A stretch of 64,000 nt of DNA, from positions 1-64,000 of the forward strand of contig NZ_JABBFZ010000008.1 in the NCBI RefSeq assembly GCF_012927125.1, in the 5' to 3' direction. The translations under genes were made by a program, and so were the position numbers. The notes under the pieces were generated by a model, which was given only the letters and a program-made list of their open reading frames with translations, was not told the origin of the DNA and made no database searches. This document shows, piece by piece, positions 34,771-43,723 of the stretch; position 1 is the stretch's first letter, and every line of letters starts with the position of its first letter. Source of the DNA: Paraburkholderia antibiotica (GTDB lineage: Bacteria > Pseudomonadota > Gammaproteobacteria > Burkholderiales > Burkholderiaceae).

Positions 34771-36375
34771 TCACTGCGACTGCATGATGAGATCGGCGGC
34801 TTTTTCGCCGATCATGATGGCTGCGGCGTTGGTGTTGCCCGACACAATGATCGGCATGATCGAAGCGTCGGCCACCCGCAGACCATCGACGCCGCGCACG
34901 CGCAATTGCGGATCGACAGGCGCCGCCAAATCGCTGCCCATTCGGCAACTGCCAACCGGGTGATAGACCGAAAACGCCTTCTCCCGAATGAATTCGAGAA
35001 TGTCCGCTTCCGAGCGGCAGTCGCGTCCGGGCGAGTACTCCTGAGAGACCAGCTGCTGCGTGGGCGTACCGGCGATCACCGAGCGGCCCAGCTTGACCGC
35101 CGCTATCATCGTCGCGACATCGGCCGGGTGGTCCAGGTAGTTCGGCTGGATCGACGGGGGCGCAAGCGGATCACTCGATGTGGCATGCACGCTACCGCGC
35201 GCCTCGGGGCGCAGCTTGCAGACGGTGAGCGTGAATGCGGAGAAGGGATGCAGCGACGGGTCGGCCCGGTCGCTGCTGTACGGATACAGGTGAAACTGGA
35301 TATCCGGACGGGACAGCGACGGATCGGTGCGCGCAAAGCCTCCTGCGATACCTGCCAGCCAGGTCAGCGGACCGCGACGGCTCGCGACGTAACGCAGTAC
35401 CATCCTGGCTTTGCGATACAAACTGCCGAGGTCGTCGTTAACGGTGATCTTGTCGCGAGTGTTGTAGATCAAACGCGCCTGGAGATGATCCTGCAGATTT
35501 TCACCGACGCCAGGCGCCGCATGGACGAGCGGCACGCCGAGACGCGAGAGCAGTGCTGGCTGACCGATACCCGACAGTTCGAGCAACTGCGGTGTCTGGA
35601 TCGCTCCGGCGCTCAGGATGACTTCGCGTCGTGCCAGCGCGGTATGAACGGAACCGTCATCATGGCGATATTCAATTCCGGTCGCGCGCTTGCCTGCAAA
35701 CAGTACGCGTTGCACCTTGGCATTGGTGCGTACGACCAGGTTGCCGCGCCGCATGGCTGGGCGCAGGAAGCCAACCGCGGTGCTGCAGCGCCGACCATTA
35801 CGCGCGGTCGCCTGGAAATAGCCGACGCCTTCCTGGCGCTCGCCGTTGAAGTCGTCGTTGGACGGAATTCCCTGCGCAGTTGCGGATGCAATGAATGCAT
35901 CGGCGATCGGGTGCGAGCCATCCGGGAAGTCGCTCACGGCCAGCGGGCCGCCGGTGCCATGCCAGGGATCGGCGCCGCGCTGCTGATCTTCCGAACGGAT
36001 AAAGTAGGGGAGCACATCGTCGTAACCCCATCCGTCGCAACCCATGTCTTGCCAGTCGTCGTAGTCCTCGCGTTGGCCGCGCACGTAAAGCAGGCCATTG
36101 AGCGAACTCGAACCGCCGAGCACCCGTCCGCGCGGCTGCTTCACGCGGCGCGCATTCAGTTGCGGCACGGGTTCGGTTTCGAACATCCAGTTCAGCTTGC
36201 GATTGAACATCGTTTTGCCATAGCCGAGCGGCACGTGAATCCAGATGTTGCGGTCCTTGCCGCCCGCTTCGACGAGCAGCACTCGATGCTGGCCGTCGGC
36301 GCTCAGCCGGTTCGCAAGGACACAGCCCGCGGACCCCGCGCCGACGATGACGTAGTCGAATTGTTCAGTTTGCAT
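34771..36375 (-). CDS. GMC-family FAD alcohol dehydrogenase/oxidase (choline dehydrogenase-like)
   Basis: A 534-residue flavoenzyme. It opens MQTEQFDYVIVGAGSAGCVL with the dinucleotide-binding motif, has the GMC signature (GRVLGGSSSLNGLLYVRGQ) and the catalytic-His region HPVGSCRMG near the C-terminus. GMC enzymes oxidise primary alcohols or sugars to aldehydes or lactones. Its gene lies between a 40-codon ORF that overlaps its start and the aldehyde dehydrogenase gene, so a two-step oxidation of an alcohol to an acid is likely. Substrate cannot be read from the sequence. Confidence 0.88.
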   Translation of the reverse strand: MQTEQFDYVIVGAGSAGCVLANRLSADGQHRVLLVEAGGKDRNIWIHVPLGYGKTMFNRKLNWMFETEPVPQLNARRVKQPRGRVLGGSSSLNGLLYVRGQREDYDDWQDMGCDGWGYDDVLPYFIRSEDQQRGADPWHGTGGPLAVSDFPDGSHPIADAFIASATAQGIPSNDDFNGERQEGVGYFQATARNGRRCSTAVGFLRPAMRRGNLVVRTNAKVQRVLFAGKRATGIEYRHDDGSVHTALARREVILSAGAIQTPQLLELSGIGQPALLSRLGVPLVHAAPGVGENLQDHLQARLIYNTRDKITVNDDLGSLYRKARMVLRYVASRRGPLTWLAGIAGGFARTDPSLSRPDIQFHLYPYSSDRADPSLHPFSAFTLTVCKLRPEARGSVHATSSDPLAPPSIQPNYLDHPADVATMIAAVKLGRSVIAGTPTQQLVSQEYSPGRDCRSEADILEFIREKAFSVYHPVGSCRMGSDLAAPVDPQLRVRGVDGLRVADASIMPIIVSGNTNAAAIMIGEKAADLIMQSQ

Positions 36376-36487
36376 TCGCGTTTCCGTTTATGGCCGGATG
36401 CCAGTCGGCATGGTCGGTGCAAAAGCGGAACGGCGACAGTGTTGCGTGCGCAACGTCGATCGTCGCCATTGTCAGAAAATGCTGCAT
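36365..36487 (-). CDS. Small ORF, 40 residues, coupled to the GMC gene
   Basis: An ATG at 36487, preceded at 8 bases by a strong AAGGAGA, opens a 40-codon frame (MQHFLTMATIDVAHATLSPF and a further 20 residues ending NGNANAN) whose stop codon lies 11 bases inside the GMC gene. The GMC start itself has no comparable Shine-Dalgarno, so translation of the small ORF would feed ribosomes to it. I recognise no family. It could be a leader peptide, a remnant, or a small protein of the operon. Confidence 0.5.
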   Translation of the reverse strand: MQHFLTMATIDVAHATLSPFRFCTDHADWHPAINGNANAN

Positions 36488-36531
36488 TCGAGGTGTCTCC
36501 TTAAGATTGTTTTGCGGGGCGATGCAGGCAC

Positions 36532-38205
36532 TCATTCTTTCGGGATGAGCGAGCCGCCCTCCGACAACGGATGAACAAGATGTTGATAGATACGCAACCA
36601 GCCGCGAGGTGCCGGTGGTTTGGGCGGAGCGGCTACGGCTTCGCGTTCGGCCAGTTCGGCAGCCGGCACATTCAGGTCGACCGAGCGGTTCTTCACGTCG
36701 ATGGTGACGATGTCACCGTCTTTCACGAGGGCGATCGGACCGCCGTCGGCGGCCTCGGGCATCACCTGTCCGATCGTGAAGCCGCGGTTCAATCCCGACA
36801 GTTGGCCATCGGTAATGACGGCAATTTCCGCGCCGAGTTGAGCGCCGTTGACCGCTGCAACAAACCACGACGCAGACGCCACGCCCGGGCCGCCGCGTGC
36901 GCCGAGCCCGCGCAGCACGACCACTTCGCCGCCGCGGATCTGGCCGGCGTCGAGCGCATCGAGCGCGGCTTCCTGACTTTCGAACACGCGGCACGGTCCG
37001 CTGAAGCGCTCGGCTTTGTCGCCGAGACCGAGCTTCATGATTGAACCTTCAGGTGCGAGCGAGCCGCTCAGAATCACGACAGAAGGCCCTTTGGCCGCCG
37101 GACGATCGATGCTGCCGATCACGTCCGGACGACGCACCCGGTGCGGTGCGAGATTCTCTGCGAGGGAATGGCCAGTGACGGTCAACACGCTCGTATCGAG
37201 CAGCCCGGCCAGTTGAGTCATGACCGCGGCGGAACCTCCCGCTGCGTCCAGATCTTCGATCCGTCCCGGTCCATTCGGCTTGATCGCACACAGCAACGGC
37301 ACGGCGCCGTCGAGTTCGCGCACGAGCTGGTACACGTTGACATCGACTTCGCCTTCGGCGGCGACACCCTGCAGATGCCGCAGCATATTGATCGAGCCGC
37401 TGACCGCGAGGCCCACCGTGATGGCGTTGCGAAACGCCGCCGGCGTCATGATGTCGCGCGGGCGAAGATCTTCGTTGACCATCGCCACGATCCGGCGGCC
37501 GGCTTGTGCCGCCAGCTCAAGCATCGCCGGGCTGCCGGCCGCGATCGGGGCGCTGCCAGGCAATGTCATGCCGATCGCTTCGGCCATGATGTGCATGGTG
37601 TTGGCCGTGCCCATGCCGGCACACACACCGGGTCCCTTGATCGCGACATCGCACATGCGCTCGACCTGGTCGATCGTTTTGTGGCCCATCGCGAGTTCGC
37701 CCGCGGACTCGAACACGTCCTCGATATCGACTTTTTCGCCGTCCAGCTTTCCGCAGCCCTGATAGCCGCCGATCACCAGCACGGTCGGCAGATTCAGGCG
37801 CGCGGCGGCCATCAGATGGGCGGGCGCGGTCTTGTCGCAACTGCTCAGGCACACCATGCCATCGAGTACGGCGCCTTCGACCGACGTCTCGATGTCGTTG
37901 ACGACGAGGTCGCGCGACGGCATCAGATAGCGGCCACTACGACCCGCGCCTGTGATGAAGTCACTGGGCGCGGTGGTCTTGATCTCGAACGGCAGGCCGC
38001 CTGCGTCGCGAATCGCCTGCTTGACAACCTTCGCGACCTCGTCGAGATGGCTGTAGCAAATCGACAACTCGGACGACGTGTTGATGACGGCGATCTTTGG
38101 TTTCTCCATATCGGCATCGGAAATGCCGAGTGCTCGCCATTGCGCACGTCGGATGGCCCAGCGCGTGCTGCCGGGAGCGAAATTGGAGCGGTAGTTTTTT
38201 TTCAT
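36532..38205 (-). CDS. IlvD/Edd-family dehydratase, probable sugar-acid dehydratase
   Basis: A 557-residue member of the dihydroxy-acid/6-phosphogluconate dehydratase family. Iron-sulfur ligands are at the cysteines of SICYSHLDE, SSCDKTAPAH and GVCAGMGTANTM. It dehydrates a 2,3-dihydroxy acid to a 2-keto acid. The start is the ATG at 38205 (MKKNYRSNFAPGSTRWAIRR); a longer frame upstream overlaps the neighbouring gene end and is not used. Placement in a catabolic operon with LacI control, alcohol and aldehyde dehydrogenases points to a sugar acid rather than branched-chain amino-acid synthesis. Confidence 0.85.
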   Translation of the reverse strand: MKKNYRSNFAPGSTRWAIRRAQWRALGISDADMEKPKIAVINTSSELSICYSHLDEVAKVVKQAIRDAGGLPFEIKTTAPSDFITGAGRSGRYLMPSRDLVVNDIETSVEGAVLDGMVCLSSCDKTAPAHLMAAARLNLPTVLVIGGYQGCGKLDGEKVDIEDVFESAGELAMGHKTIDQVERMCDVAIKGPGVCAGMGTANTMHIMAEAIGMTLPGSAPIAAGSPAMLELAAQAGRRIVAMVNEDLRPRDIMTPAAFRNAITVGLAVSGSINMLRHLQGVAAEGEVDVNVYQLVRELDGAVPLLCAIKPNGPGRIEDLDAAGGSAAVMTQLAGLLDTSVLTVTGHSLAENLAPHRVRRPDVIGSIDRPAAKGPSVVILSGSLAPEGSIMKLGLGDKAERFSGPCRVFESQEAALDALDAGQIRGGEVVVLRGLGARGGPGVASASWFVAAVNGAQLGAEIAVITDGQLSGLNRGFTIGQVMPEAADGGPIALVKDGDIVTIDVKNRSVDLNVPAAELAEREAVAAPPKPPAPRGWLRIYQHLVHPLSEGGSLIPKE

Positions 38206-38242
38206 CAGCGTGGTAGATATCGGTGCGAAGTAAGAACGGGAA

Positions 38243-39619
38243 TCAGACGGGTTGAGTGAGGCGGTCCTCGCCGAGGAACGCTCCCCGGCGAAGCAGGTCG
38301 GCACGTACAGAGGCGAAGTCAACGTTTCTTACTGAGGTTCCGCTGGACGCCGCCTGGGCGGCGACCACACCTGCGGCTTCGCCCATCGCGAAACACACGC
38401 CGGCGACTCTCATCGACGCGTGTGCGTCGTGCGAAGCCGACGCGCAGCGACCCGCGACCAGCAGACCCTCGATGCCTTCAGGCAACATCGTGCGAAGCGG
38501 GATCTGGTAATAGGTGCCCGGGGCGAGAAACACCCAGCGCGTGCCGCGTCCCGCACCGTGCTCTTCCACGGGCCATGCGCTGCACGCGATAGCATCCTCG
38601 AAGCGGCCCTCGTGCAGCACGTCGTCGAGTGTGAGCCGGTAGTCGCCCATTACGCGGCGGCTTTCGCGCACCCCAATCGACGCGCCGATGTCGGCGATAA
38701 AACATCCCTCATAGCCGGGCACGAATTCGCGGAAGGCTTGCAGATAGGCGCGCAACTGGCGCCGTCCTTCGACTTCGGCGGCGCTTAGCTCGCGTGTGTC
38801 GAGGGTATTGGGCGGGACGCCATCGCGCAGGATCCGCGTGATGTTCAGATGCATCGAGTGCGGTTGATTGCTGAACGCGCCGCCGGCGGTACGGGGCAGG
38901 CTCAAGCCGCTTGCCACGGCTCGTTCAAGACACGCATGCAATTCGGGGCGCGAGATCTGTCGGGCGCGCTCGACGTCGACGCCGCCGAAGCGAAACATCG
39001 TCGTGGGCGCCTGACCATTGGGAACATCATGTTCGAAGCCCGCGCCGGCGAGCGCCGCGACGGTGCCGTCACCGGTGCAGTCGATGATCGACGAGGCCAT
39101 GCAGGCCCACCTGCCGTCGACGCCTTCGAAAATCACCCCCGTGACGCGAGCATCTTCCCTGGTGACCGCCACCGCGCTGCAATGGAACGCGAGCTCGACG
39201 CCCGATTCGGCCGTCAAGTCGTCCGCAACCAGCTTGAAGGAGTTGGGATCATACGGAAGCGATGCGGTTTCCAGCCAACGCATTGGACCGCTAGTGCCGC
39301 CATAGGTGTGCAGGCGTTCGGCGATCTCCGCGCCGATACCGCGCACGACTGGCGTGATGTGCTCAGGCGATACGGCGTACAACCCGCAGATGCTGCCCAA
39401 TGTCACCATGGTCAGCGCACCGCCGAGATAGCCGTTGCGCTCGCAGATCAGTACGGACGCTCCGGAACGGGCGGCCGCCGTGGCGGCGGCAATACCGGCC
39501 GGCCCGCCGCCGACCACTAATACGTCGGGACGATAGCGGATGGGAATGCTGCGGGCCGGCTCGGACAGGAAGTCTTGTGATGGCAGTCTGCGCTGGCCTG
39601 GATCGTAATGCTCGTTCAT
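38243..39619 (-). CDS. FAD-dependent oxidoreductase (FAD_oxidored family)
   Basis: A 458-residue flavoprotein. The dinucleotide-binding fold is at VLVVGGGPAGIAAATAAARS, a glycine-rich ERNGYLGGALTMVTLGSICG block follows, and the C-terminus has the FAD-contact GLLVAGRCASASHDAHASMR and CFAMGEAAGVVAAQA. The order matches the FAD_oxidored group, many members of which act on sugar-derived or organic acid substrates, with unknown chemistry. First enzyme gene after lacI and 37 bases before the dehydratase gene. Whether it uses a respiratory acceptor is unknown. Confidence 0.8.
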   Translation of the reverse strand: MNEHYDPGQRRLPSQDFLSEPARSIPIRYRPDVLVVGGGPAGIAAATAAARSGASVLICERNGYLGGALTMVTLGSICGLYAVSPEHITPVVRGIGAEIAERLHTYGGTSGPMRWLETASLPYDPNSFKLVADDLTAESGVELAFHCSAVAVTREDARVTGVIFEGVDGRWACMASSIIDCTGDGTVAALAGAGFEHDVPNGQAPTTMFRFGGVDVERARQISRPELHACLERAVASGLSLPRTAGGAFSNQPHSMHLNITRILRDGVPPNTLDTRELSAAEVEGRRQLRAYLQAFREFVPGYEGCFIADIGASIGVRESRRVMGDYRLTLDDVLHEGRFEDAIACSAWPVEEHGAGRGTRWVFLAPGTYYQIPLRTMLPEGIEGLLVAGRCASASHDAHASMRVAGVCFAMGEAAGVVAAQAASSGTSVRNVDFASVRADLLRRGAFLGEDRLTQPV

Positions 39620-39739
39620 GATTAGGATAACGGATTAAATTTGGTGGTGATTGTCATCGAAACCAGCACGCTCCAAATGCGCTGAGCGTGCCCGCGGTTG
39701 CCTACTGATTGATCATGTTTGGGATGTCGAAGACGACTG

Positions 39740-40759
39740 TCATGATGAGGTCGAACCTCGTACGATCAGTTCGTTGGGCAGGCTTTGATAGCGCGGGGGA
39801 CCGTCGTGTCCGTCCATGCGATCCAGCAGGAATTCGATGGTCTGCTCCGTCATCGCGTCCAGTGGCTGGCGCACGGTGGTCAGATCAAATGCTTCCCACG
39901 ATGCCTGTTCAATATCGTCGTAACCGACAATCCACAGATCGTCCGGAATTGACAGGTCAAGCGAACGCGCCGCATCTATCGCGCCAATGGCAAGGATGTC
40001 GTTGACACAGAAAAGGCTGTCCGGCGGTTGCCTGGTGCGTGTAAGCAGTTCCTTCGCCGCGGCGTAGCCTTGCTGATAGGAGAAGGTCTCGACGCTGATG
40101 CAGTGCTCGGGGAGCAGGGCCGCACCCATGCTGTCGAGTTGCAGTCGAAAGCCCGTCTGCCGCTCGCGAATCGTCGACGCGGAGGTGGGGCCGCCAAGCA
40201 AGCCAATACGCTTGCGCCCGGCTTCGACGAAATGGCGCGCTACGAGAGCGCCGCCTTTCAGGTTGTCGCTCGTGACCTGATCGCACGCCCAGCGCTCCAC
40301 CGACCGGTTGATAAGCACGACCGGTGTGTTCAGTCGCAGGGTTTCATAAAGGCGCGAGCTTGCGTCAGTCGCCGTCGTCATGATGACACCGTCGACAAGA
40401 CTCTCGTAGACAGCGTCCAGCGCGAGCTTTTCGTTGATTTCGTCCGTGTTCCACATGACCATGCGCAGCGAGTGGGCGGTCAGACGCTGCCCGATGGCTT
40501 CGAGCATTTCCGGATAGAGGGGGTTGGTCAGCCGGGAAACCACAATGCCAACGTTACCGGTTCTGCTTGTGCGCATTGCGCGCGCATTACCGTTAGGACG
40601 GTATTTGAGCTCACGCGCAGCGGCAAGGACCCGGCTGCGCGTTTCTGGATTCACGCGGTCATTGCCCGTCAGCACGCGCGAAACCGTAGGCTGCGAAACA
40701 CCGGCGAGACGGGCGATATCGTGGCTCGTGACGGTTCGCTTCAGGCGCGGTTCTTTCAC
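39740..40759 (-). CDS. LacI-family transcriptional regulator
   Basis: A 339-residue LacI/GalR protein: a helix-turn-helix and hinge (VTSHDIARLAGVSQPTVSRV), then the periplasmic-binding-protein-like domain (NVGIVVSRLTNPLYPEMLEA, FCVNDILAIGAIDAARSLDL, LWIVGYDDIEQASWEAFDLT). I take the GTG at 40759, five bases after GAGG; a TTG at 40783 is possible. It lies at the head of the five-enzyme/transporter operon. A 20-base palindrome 41 bases upstream of the start is its probable operator. The inducer would be the pathway substrate. Confidence 0.9.
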   Translation of the reverse strand: MKEPRLKRTVTSHDIARLAGVSQPTVSRVLTGNDRVNPETRSRVLAAARELKYRPNGNARAMRTSRTGNVGIVVSRLTNPLYPEMLEAIGQRLTAHSLRMVMWNTDEINEKLALDAVYESLVDGVIMTTATDASSRLYETLRLNTPVVLINRSVERWACDQVTSDNLKGGALVARHFVEAGRKRIGLLGGPTSASTIRERQTGFRLQLDSMGAALLPEHCISVETFSYQQGYAAAKELLTRTRQPPDSLFCVNDILAIGAIDAARSLDLSIPDDLWIVGYDDIEQASWEAFDLTTVRQPLDAMTEQTIEFLLDRMDGHDGPPRYQSLPNELIVRGSTSS

Positions 40760-41366
40760 TATCACCTCATGACATATTGGCAATCAGTGCAACGAGTATA
40801 GCGTGAATACGTATTCACGCAAGGGAGGGAATTGCGTAGGTTGTTGCTTTAGACATCGTCGGTATCGAGATGGATGACCGCATTTGAAACAGGTCGAGGA
40901 TATGCAGGTCTTCGCCAACCGGAAGGCGAGTAGATGCTTTTGCAAAACACCGCAGGCAGTGGGATACCGACCAGGATCGAGCCGGAACAGTCCGCCGTTA
41001 ATGGTGAAGCCCGAATACATTGGCCAGGCGCGCGTCGCAGATCCTGCGACCAGGTTGCATGGGGGTTAATATCGCGCGCGGAATTTTTAGGTCGAAAGTT
41101 TTATTCGTTCATTACGCGTGTACTCGCGTAGCGGAGGAGCGTGGCTGGAGAGCCCTCGGTGTCTCGCGCGAAGGGGGGAACGACGCGAGATCGGGAGCGC
41201 GCGCGGGAGAGAGCGTTGCGCCGCCCGGCAGGCCGATGGCGGCGCGGGCGCGTGAGGAGCAGGCGGGGAGGGCGCGAGACGATCCGCAGCCGGCGGGCGC
41301 GCCGGCGCCGGCGACGCCTGAGAGCCCGGCCGGGAGCATGCCCGGCCCGCGTCAGCTCTGGTGTTC
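40760..41366. promoter_or_regulatory. lacI promoter region and crcB 3' flank
   Basis: No gene in these 607 bases. The lacI end holds the operator; the remainder is A+T-moderate to about 41110, then very G+C-rich up to the crcB stop, with open frames only on the strand opposite or out of phase with typical codon use. No terminator with a T-run was found after crcB. Confidence 0.5.
40801..40820. promoter_or_regulatory. Probable LacI-family operator
   Basis: GCGTGAATACGTATTCACGC is a perfect 20-base palindrome with a central CG, fitting the TGAAnnCGnnTTCA half-site layout of LacI-family regulators. It is upstream of the lacI start, so autoregulation and control of the whole operon are likely. 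Confidence 0.75.
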
Positions 41367-41747
41367 CTAGCGCGCCAGCAGCGATACCGTCGCGATACCC
41401 AGAATCGTCATCACGAGCGACGCGCTCACATGAATCACGACTTCGCCGGCCGCCCAGCCGAGCCGGCCGTCCTGCAGACGCTGCACGACTTCCGCGGAAA
41501 ACGTCGAGAACGTCGACAGCCCGCCCATCAGGCCGGTGATAACGAACAGACGCCATTCGGGCGGGAGTTGCGGCACGCGCGCGAAGCCGGCGACCGCCAC
41601 GCCGATGATGTAGCCGGCGATCACGTTGGCGGCGAGCGTGCCGAGCGGCAGTCCGCTGAAGATGCCGTTCATCCGGATGCCGAGAAACCAGCGAAACAGC
41701 GAGCCGAGTGCGCCGCCGATGGCGACCGCGAGAAAAGACCAGTACAT
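41367..41747 (-). CDS. crcB: Fluoride exporter CrcB
   Basis: A 126-residue, four-helix membrane protein of the CrcB/Fluc family: [20 protein letters not shown] with the conserved GA-G-L-R-W start, [14 protein letters not shown], and the pore signature [15 protein letters not shown]. Two copies form a dual-topology fluoride channel. Start at the ATG at 41747; no strong Shine-Dalgarno is visible, which fits control by the upstream fluoride riboswitch. Fluoride binding should release expression. Confidence 0.95.
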   Translation of the reverse strand: MYWSFLAVAIGGALGSLFRWFLGIRMNGIFSGLPLGTLAANVIAGYIIGVAVAGFARVPQLPPEWRLFVITGLMGGLSTFSTFSAEVVQRLQDGRLGWAAGEVVIHVSASLVMTILGIATVSLLAR

Positions 41748-41826
41748 GGAGAAGAGATCGAAACCGGAAGGTCGACAAACCGGTTCACGCGGACGAGACG
41801 ATGCCGCGTCCGCATGACCGGGCGTA

Positions 41827-41873
41827 GCAGGCATCATCAGCCCTAAGGGCGGTTAATGGAGAATGCCATCTCC
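41827..41873 (-). ncRNA. Fluoride riboswitch (crcB motif) upstream of crcB
   Basis: Reading the minus strand from 41873, the sequence has the parts of the crcB motif in order: GGAGATGGCATTCTCC, then AACCGCCCTTAGGGC, then CTGATGATGCCT. This matches the conserved GGnGATGG, CTGATGATGCC and pseudoknot segments of fluoride aptamers. About 80 bases separate it from the crcB start and contain two hairpins (GCGGACG/CGTCCGC and AACCGG/CCGGTT) that could serve as the expression platform. Fluoride binding predicts derepression of crcB. Confidence 0.93.
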
Positions 41874-42071
41874 AGCGGCGCAGTCTAACATCGGTGTGGG
41901 CATTTGGGGACGGGTGCAAGGCGGTGCCGGGGTGGGCGGCACCGCGCGCGGTAGGGGCAAGATGTCGCGCGCAAAGAGCGCGGGCAAAAGCAGTGAGGTA
42001 AAGCGCAGAGCAAAGCAGCGGAGCCAAAGCAGCGAGGCAAGCACCGGTGTGCCCACCCCGCCCACCACCTC

Positions 42072-43259
42072 TCACTCGGGCGTCGCCGAAATCTTGTGAA
42101 TCGACAGATCCGCGCCGTTGTATTCCTCTTCCTGATCGAGCCTCAAGCCCACCGTCATGCGGATCGCGCCATAGACGATCGTGCCGCCAAGCAGCGACAC
42201 GAGAATCCCGCCGAGCGTGCCGACCACCTGCGAGCCGAACGCGACGCCGCCCAGTCCGCCGAGCGCACGCGTGCCGAAGATGCCGGCCGCGATCCCGCCC
42301 CACGCGCCGCACAGGCCGTGCAGCGGCCATACGCCGAGCACGTCGTCGATGCGCCAGCGGTTCTGCACGCAGGTGAACATATAGACGAACAGCACGCCCG
42401 CGATGCCCCCCGTCACCAGCGCGCCGAGCGGATGCATGAGGTCCGAGCCCGCGCAGACCGCGACGAGTCCCGCGAGCGGGCCGTTGTACGTGAAGCCCGG
42501 GTCGTTGCGGCCCGCGAACCACGCGGTCAGCGTGCCGCCGACCATCGCCATCAGCGAGTTGACCGCGACGAGGCCGCTGATCTTGTCGAGCGTCTGCGCG
42601 CTCATCACGTTGAAGCCGAACCAGCCGACCGTCAGCACCCATGCGCCGAGCGCGAGGAACGGAATGTTCGACGGCGGATGCGCGGCGATGCCGCCGTCGC
42701 GGTGATAACGACCGTGGCGCGCGCCGAGCAGCAGCACGGCCGGCAACGCGACCCAGCCGCCGAACGCGTGCACCACCACCGACCCCGCGAAGTCGTGAAA
42801 CGGCGCGCCGAACACGTGGGCGAGCCAGTCCTGGATGCCGAAGCGGTTATTCCACGCGATCCCTTCGAAGAACGGATAGACGAAGCCGACCAGCACGAAG
42901 GTCGCGAACAGCTGCGGGTTGAATTTCGAGCGCTCGGCGATGCCGCCCGAGACGATCGCCGGAATTGCCGCGGCGAAGGTCAGCAGGAAGAAGAAGCGCA
43001 CCAGGCCGTAGCCGTTGTGCTCGGCGAGCGACGCGGCGCTGCCGAAGAACTGCACCCCGTACGCGATCGTGTAACCGATAAAGAAATACGCGATCGTCGA
43101 GACCGAGAAGTCGACCAGAATCTTGACCAGCGCGTTGACCTGATTCTTCTTGCGCACCGTGCCGAGTTCAAGGAATGCAAACCCCGCGTGCATCGCCAGC
43201 ACCATGGCGGCACCGAGCAGAAGAAACTCGGTATCGGCGCCGCTTTTCAGACTTTCCAT
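42072..43259 (-). CDS. amt: Ammonium transporter (Amt family)
   Basis: A 395-residue Amt/MEP/Rh channel with eleven predicted helices. Seen: an N-terminal LLGAAMVLAMHAGFAFLELG, the HDFAGSVVVHAFGG segment with the conserved Asp and first pore His, and LHGLCGAWGGIAAGIFG with the second pore His. It ends soon after the last helix (EYNGADLSIHKISATPE). No glnK gene lies beside it. Start at the ATG at 43259 (MESLKSGADTEF); an upstream in-frame extension is not needed. A sigma-54-type promoter lies just upstream, fitting nitrogen-limited expression. Confidence 0.93.
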   Translation of the reverse strand: MESLKSGADTEFLLLGAAMVLAMHAGFAFLELGTVRKKNQVNALVKILVDFSVSTIAYFFIGYTIAYGVQFFGSAASLAEHNGYGLVRFFFLLTFAAAIPAIVSGGIAERSKFNPQLFATFVLVGFVYPFFEGIAWNNRFGIQDWLAHVFGAPFHDFAGSVVVHAFGGWVALPAVLLLGARHGRYHRDGGIAAHPPSNIPFLALGAWVLTVGWFGFNVMSAQTLDKISGLVAVNSLMAMVGGTLTAWFAGRNDPGFTYNGPLAGLVAVCAGSDLMHPLGALVTGGIAGVLFVYMFTCVQNRWRIDDVLGVWPLHGLCGAWGGIAAGIFGTRALGGLGGVAFGSQVVGTLGGILVSLLGGTIVYGAIRMTVGLRLDQEEEYNGADLSIHKISATPE

Positions 43260-43723
43260 CGATGTGTCCCGCTTATGCCAAAAAAGTGCGCTATGTGAGC
43301 AAGAAGCGGGCCAAAGTTGTGCCGCTCGCGTCGACGCGGTGCAATCGGGCACCGGGATGGGATTTAGGATGAACAGGGCGCTGTTCCGCAGGCGCTATCC
43401 GCTGCACCTGAACAGAGACGAAAAGCACAATTCGAGTGCATGCGCAGCGAATTGCGGTGCGCGTGACCCAGATGAGGGCGCAATCTTCGATTTTAATTAC
43501 GCTTTCATTCGGAATCCTGACGCCTTGGCTTCTGAAGCAGCGCCGCCGAAGCCCGCCGCCGGTGCAGGCTCGCTCGCATCGCATCGCATCAGCCCGCATC
43601 ACACGCGACGGCGCCCCAGCGGCATCCAGTCTCATGTCCCTCTTTGTTTTCCCGCCCAAACGCCGACATAATGTGCCGACTCCGCGTTTAATCCGCGGGC
43701 CACATTCCCTCCCACGCGCACGC
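43260..43723. other. Divergent region between the amt and histidine kinase genes
   Basis: No gene in 464 bases apart from the amt sigma-54 promoter. The kinase promoter must lie in the right half; no convincing -35/-10 pair was picked out. Open frames extend upstream of the kinase start but lack its codon pattern. Confidence 0.5.
43298..43313 (-). promoter_or_regulatory. Sigma-54 promoter of the ammonium transporter gene
   Basis: On the minus strand TGGCCC-GCTTC-TTGCT has the GG-N10-GC spacing of -24/-12 promoters and differs from TGGCAC-N5-TTGCA/T at one base in the -24 element. It lies about 40 bases upstream of the start codon, leaving a leader of some 27 bases. No clear NtrC site was found. 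Confidence 0.7.

Noticed and set aside
41020..41370. Plus-strand frame of 116 codons downstream of crcB
   Set aside because: Composition is Ala/Arg/Gly-rich low complexity, without a Shine-Dalgarno or family; crcB ends next to it on the other strand.
43340..43360. GGTGC-N6-GCACC near the amt promoter as an NtrC site
   Set aside because: The half-sites are in the opposite order to the NtrC consensus, so it is not counted.
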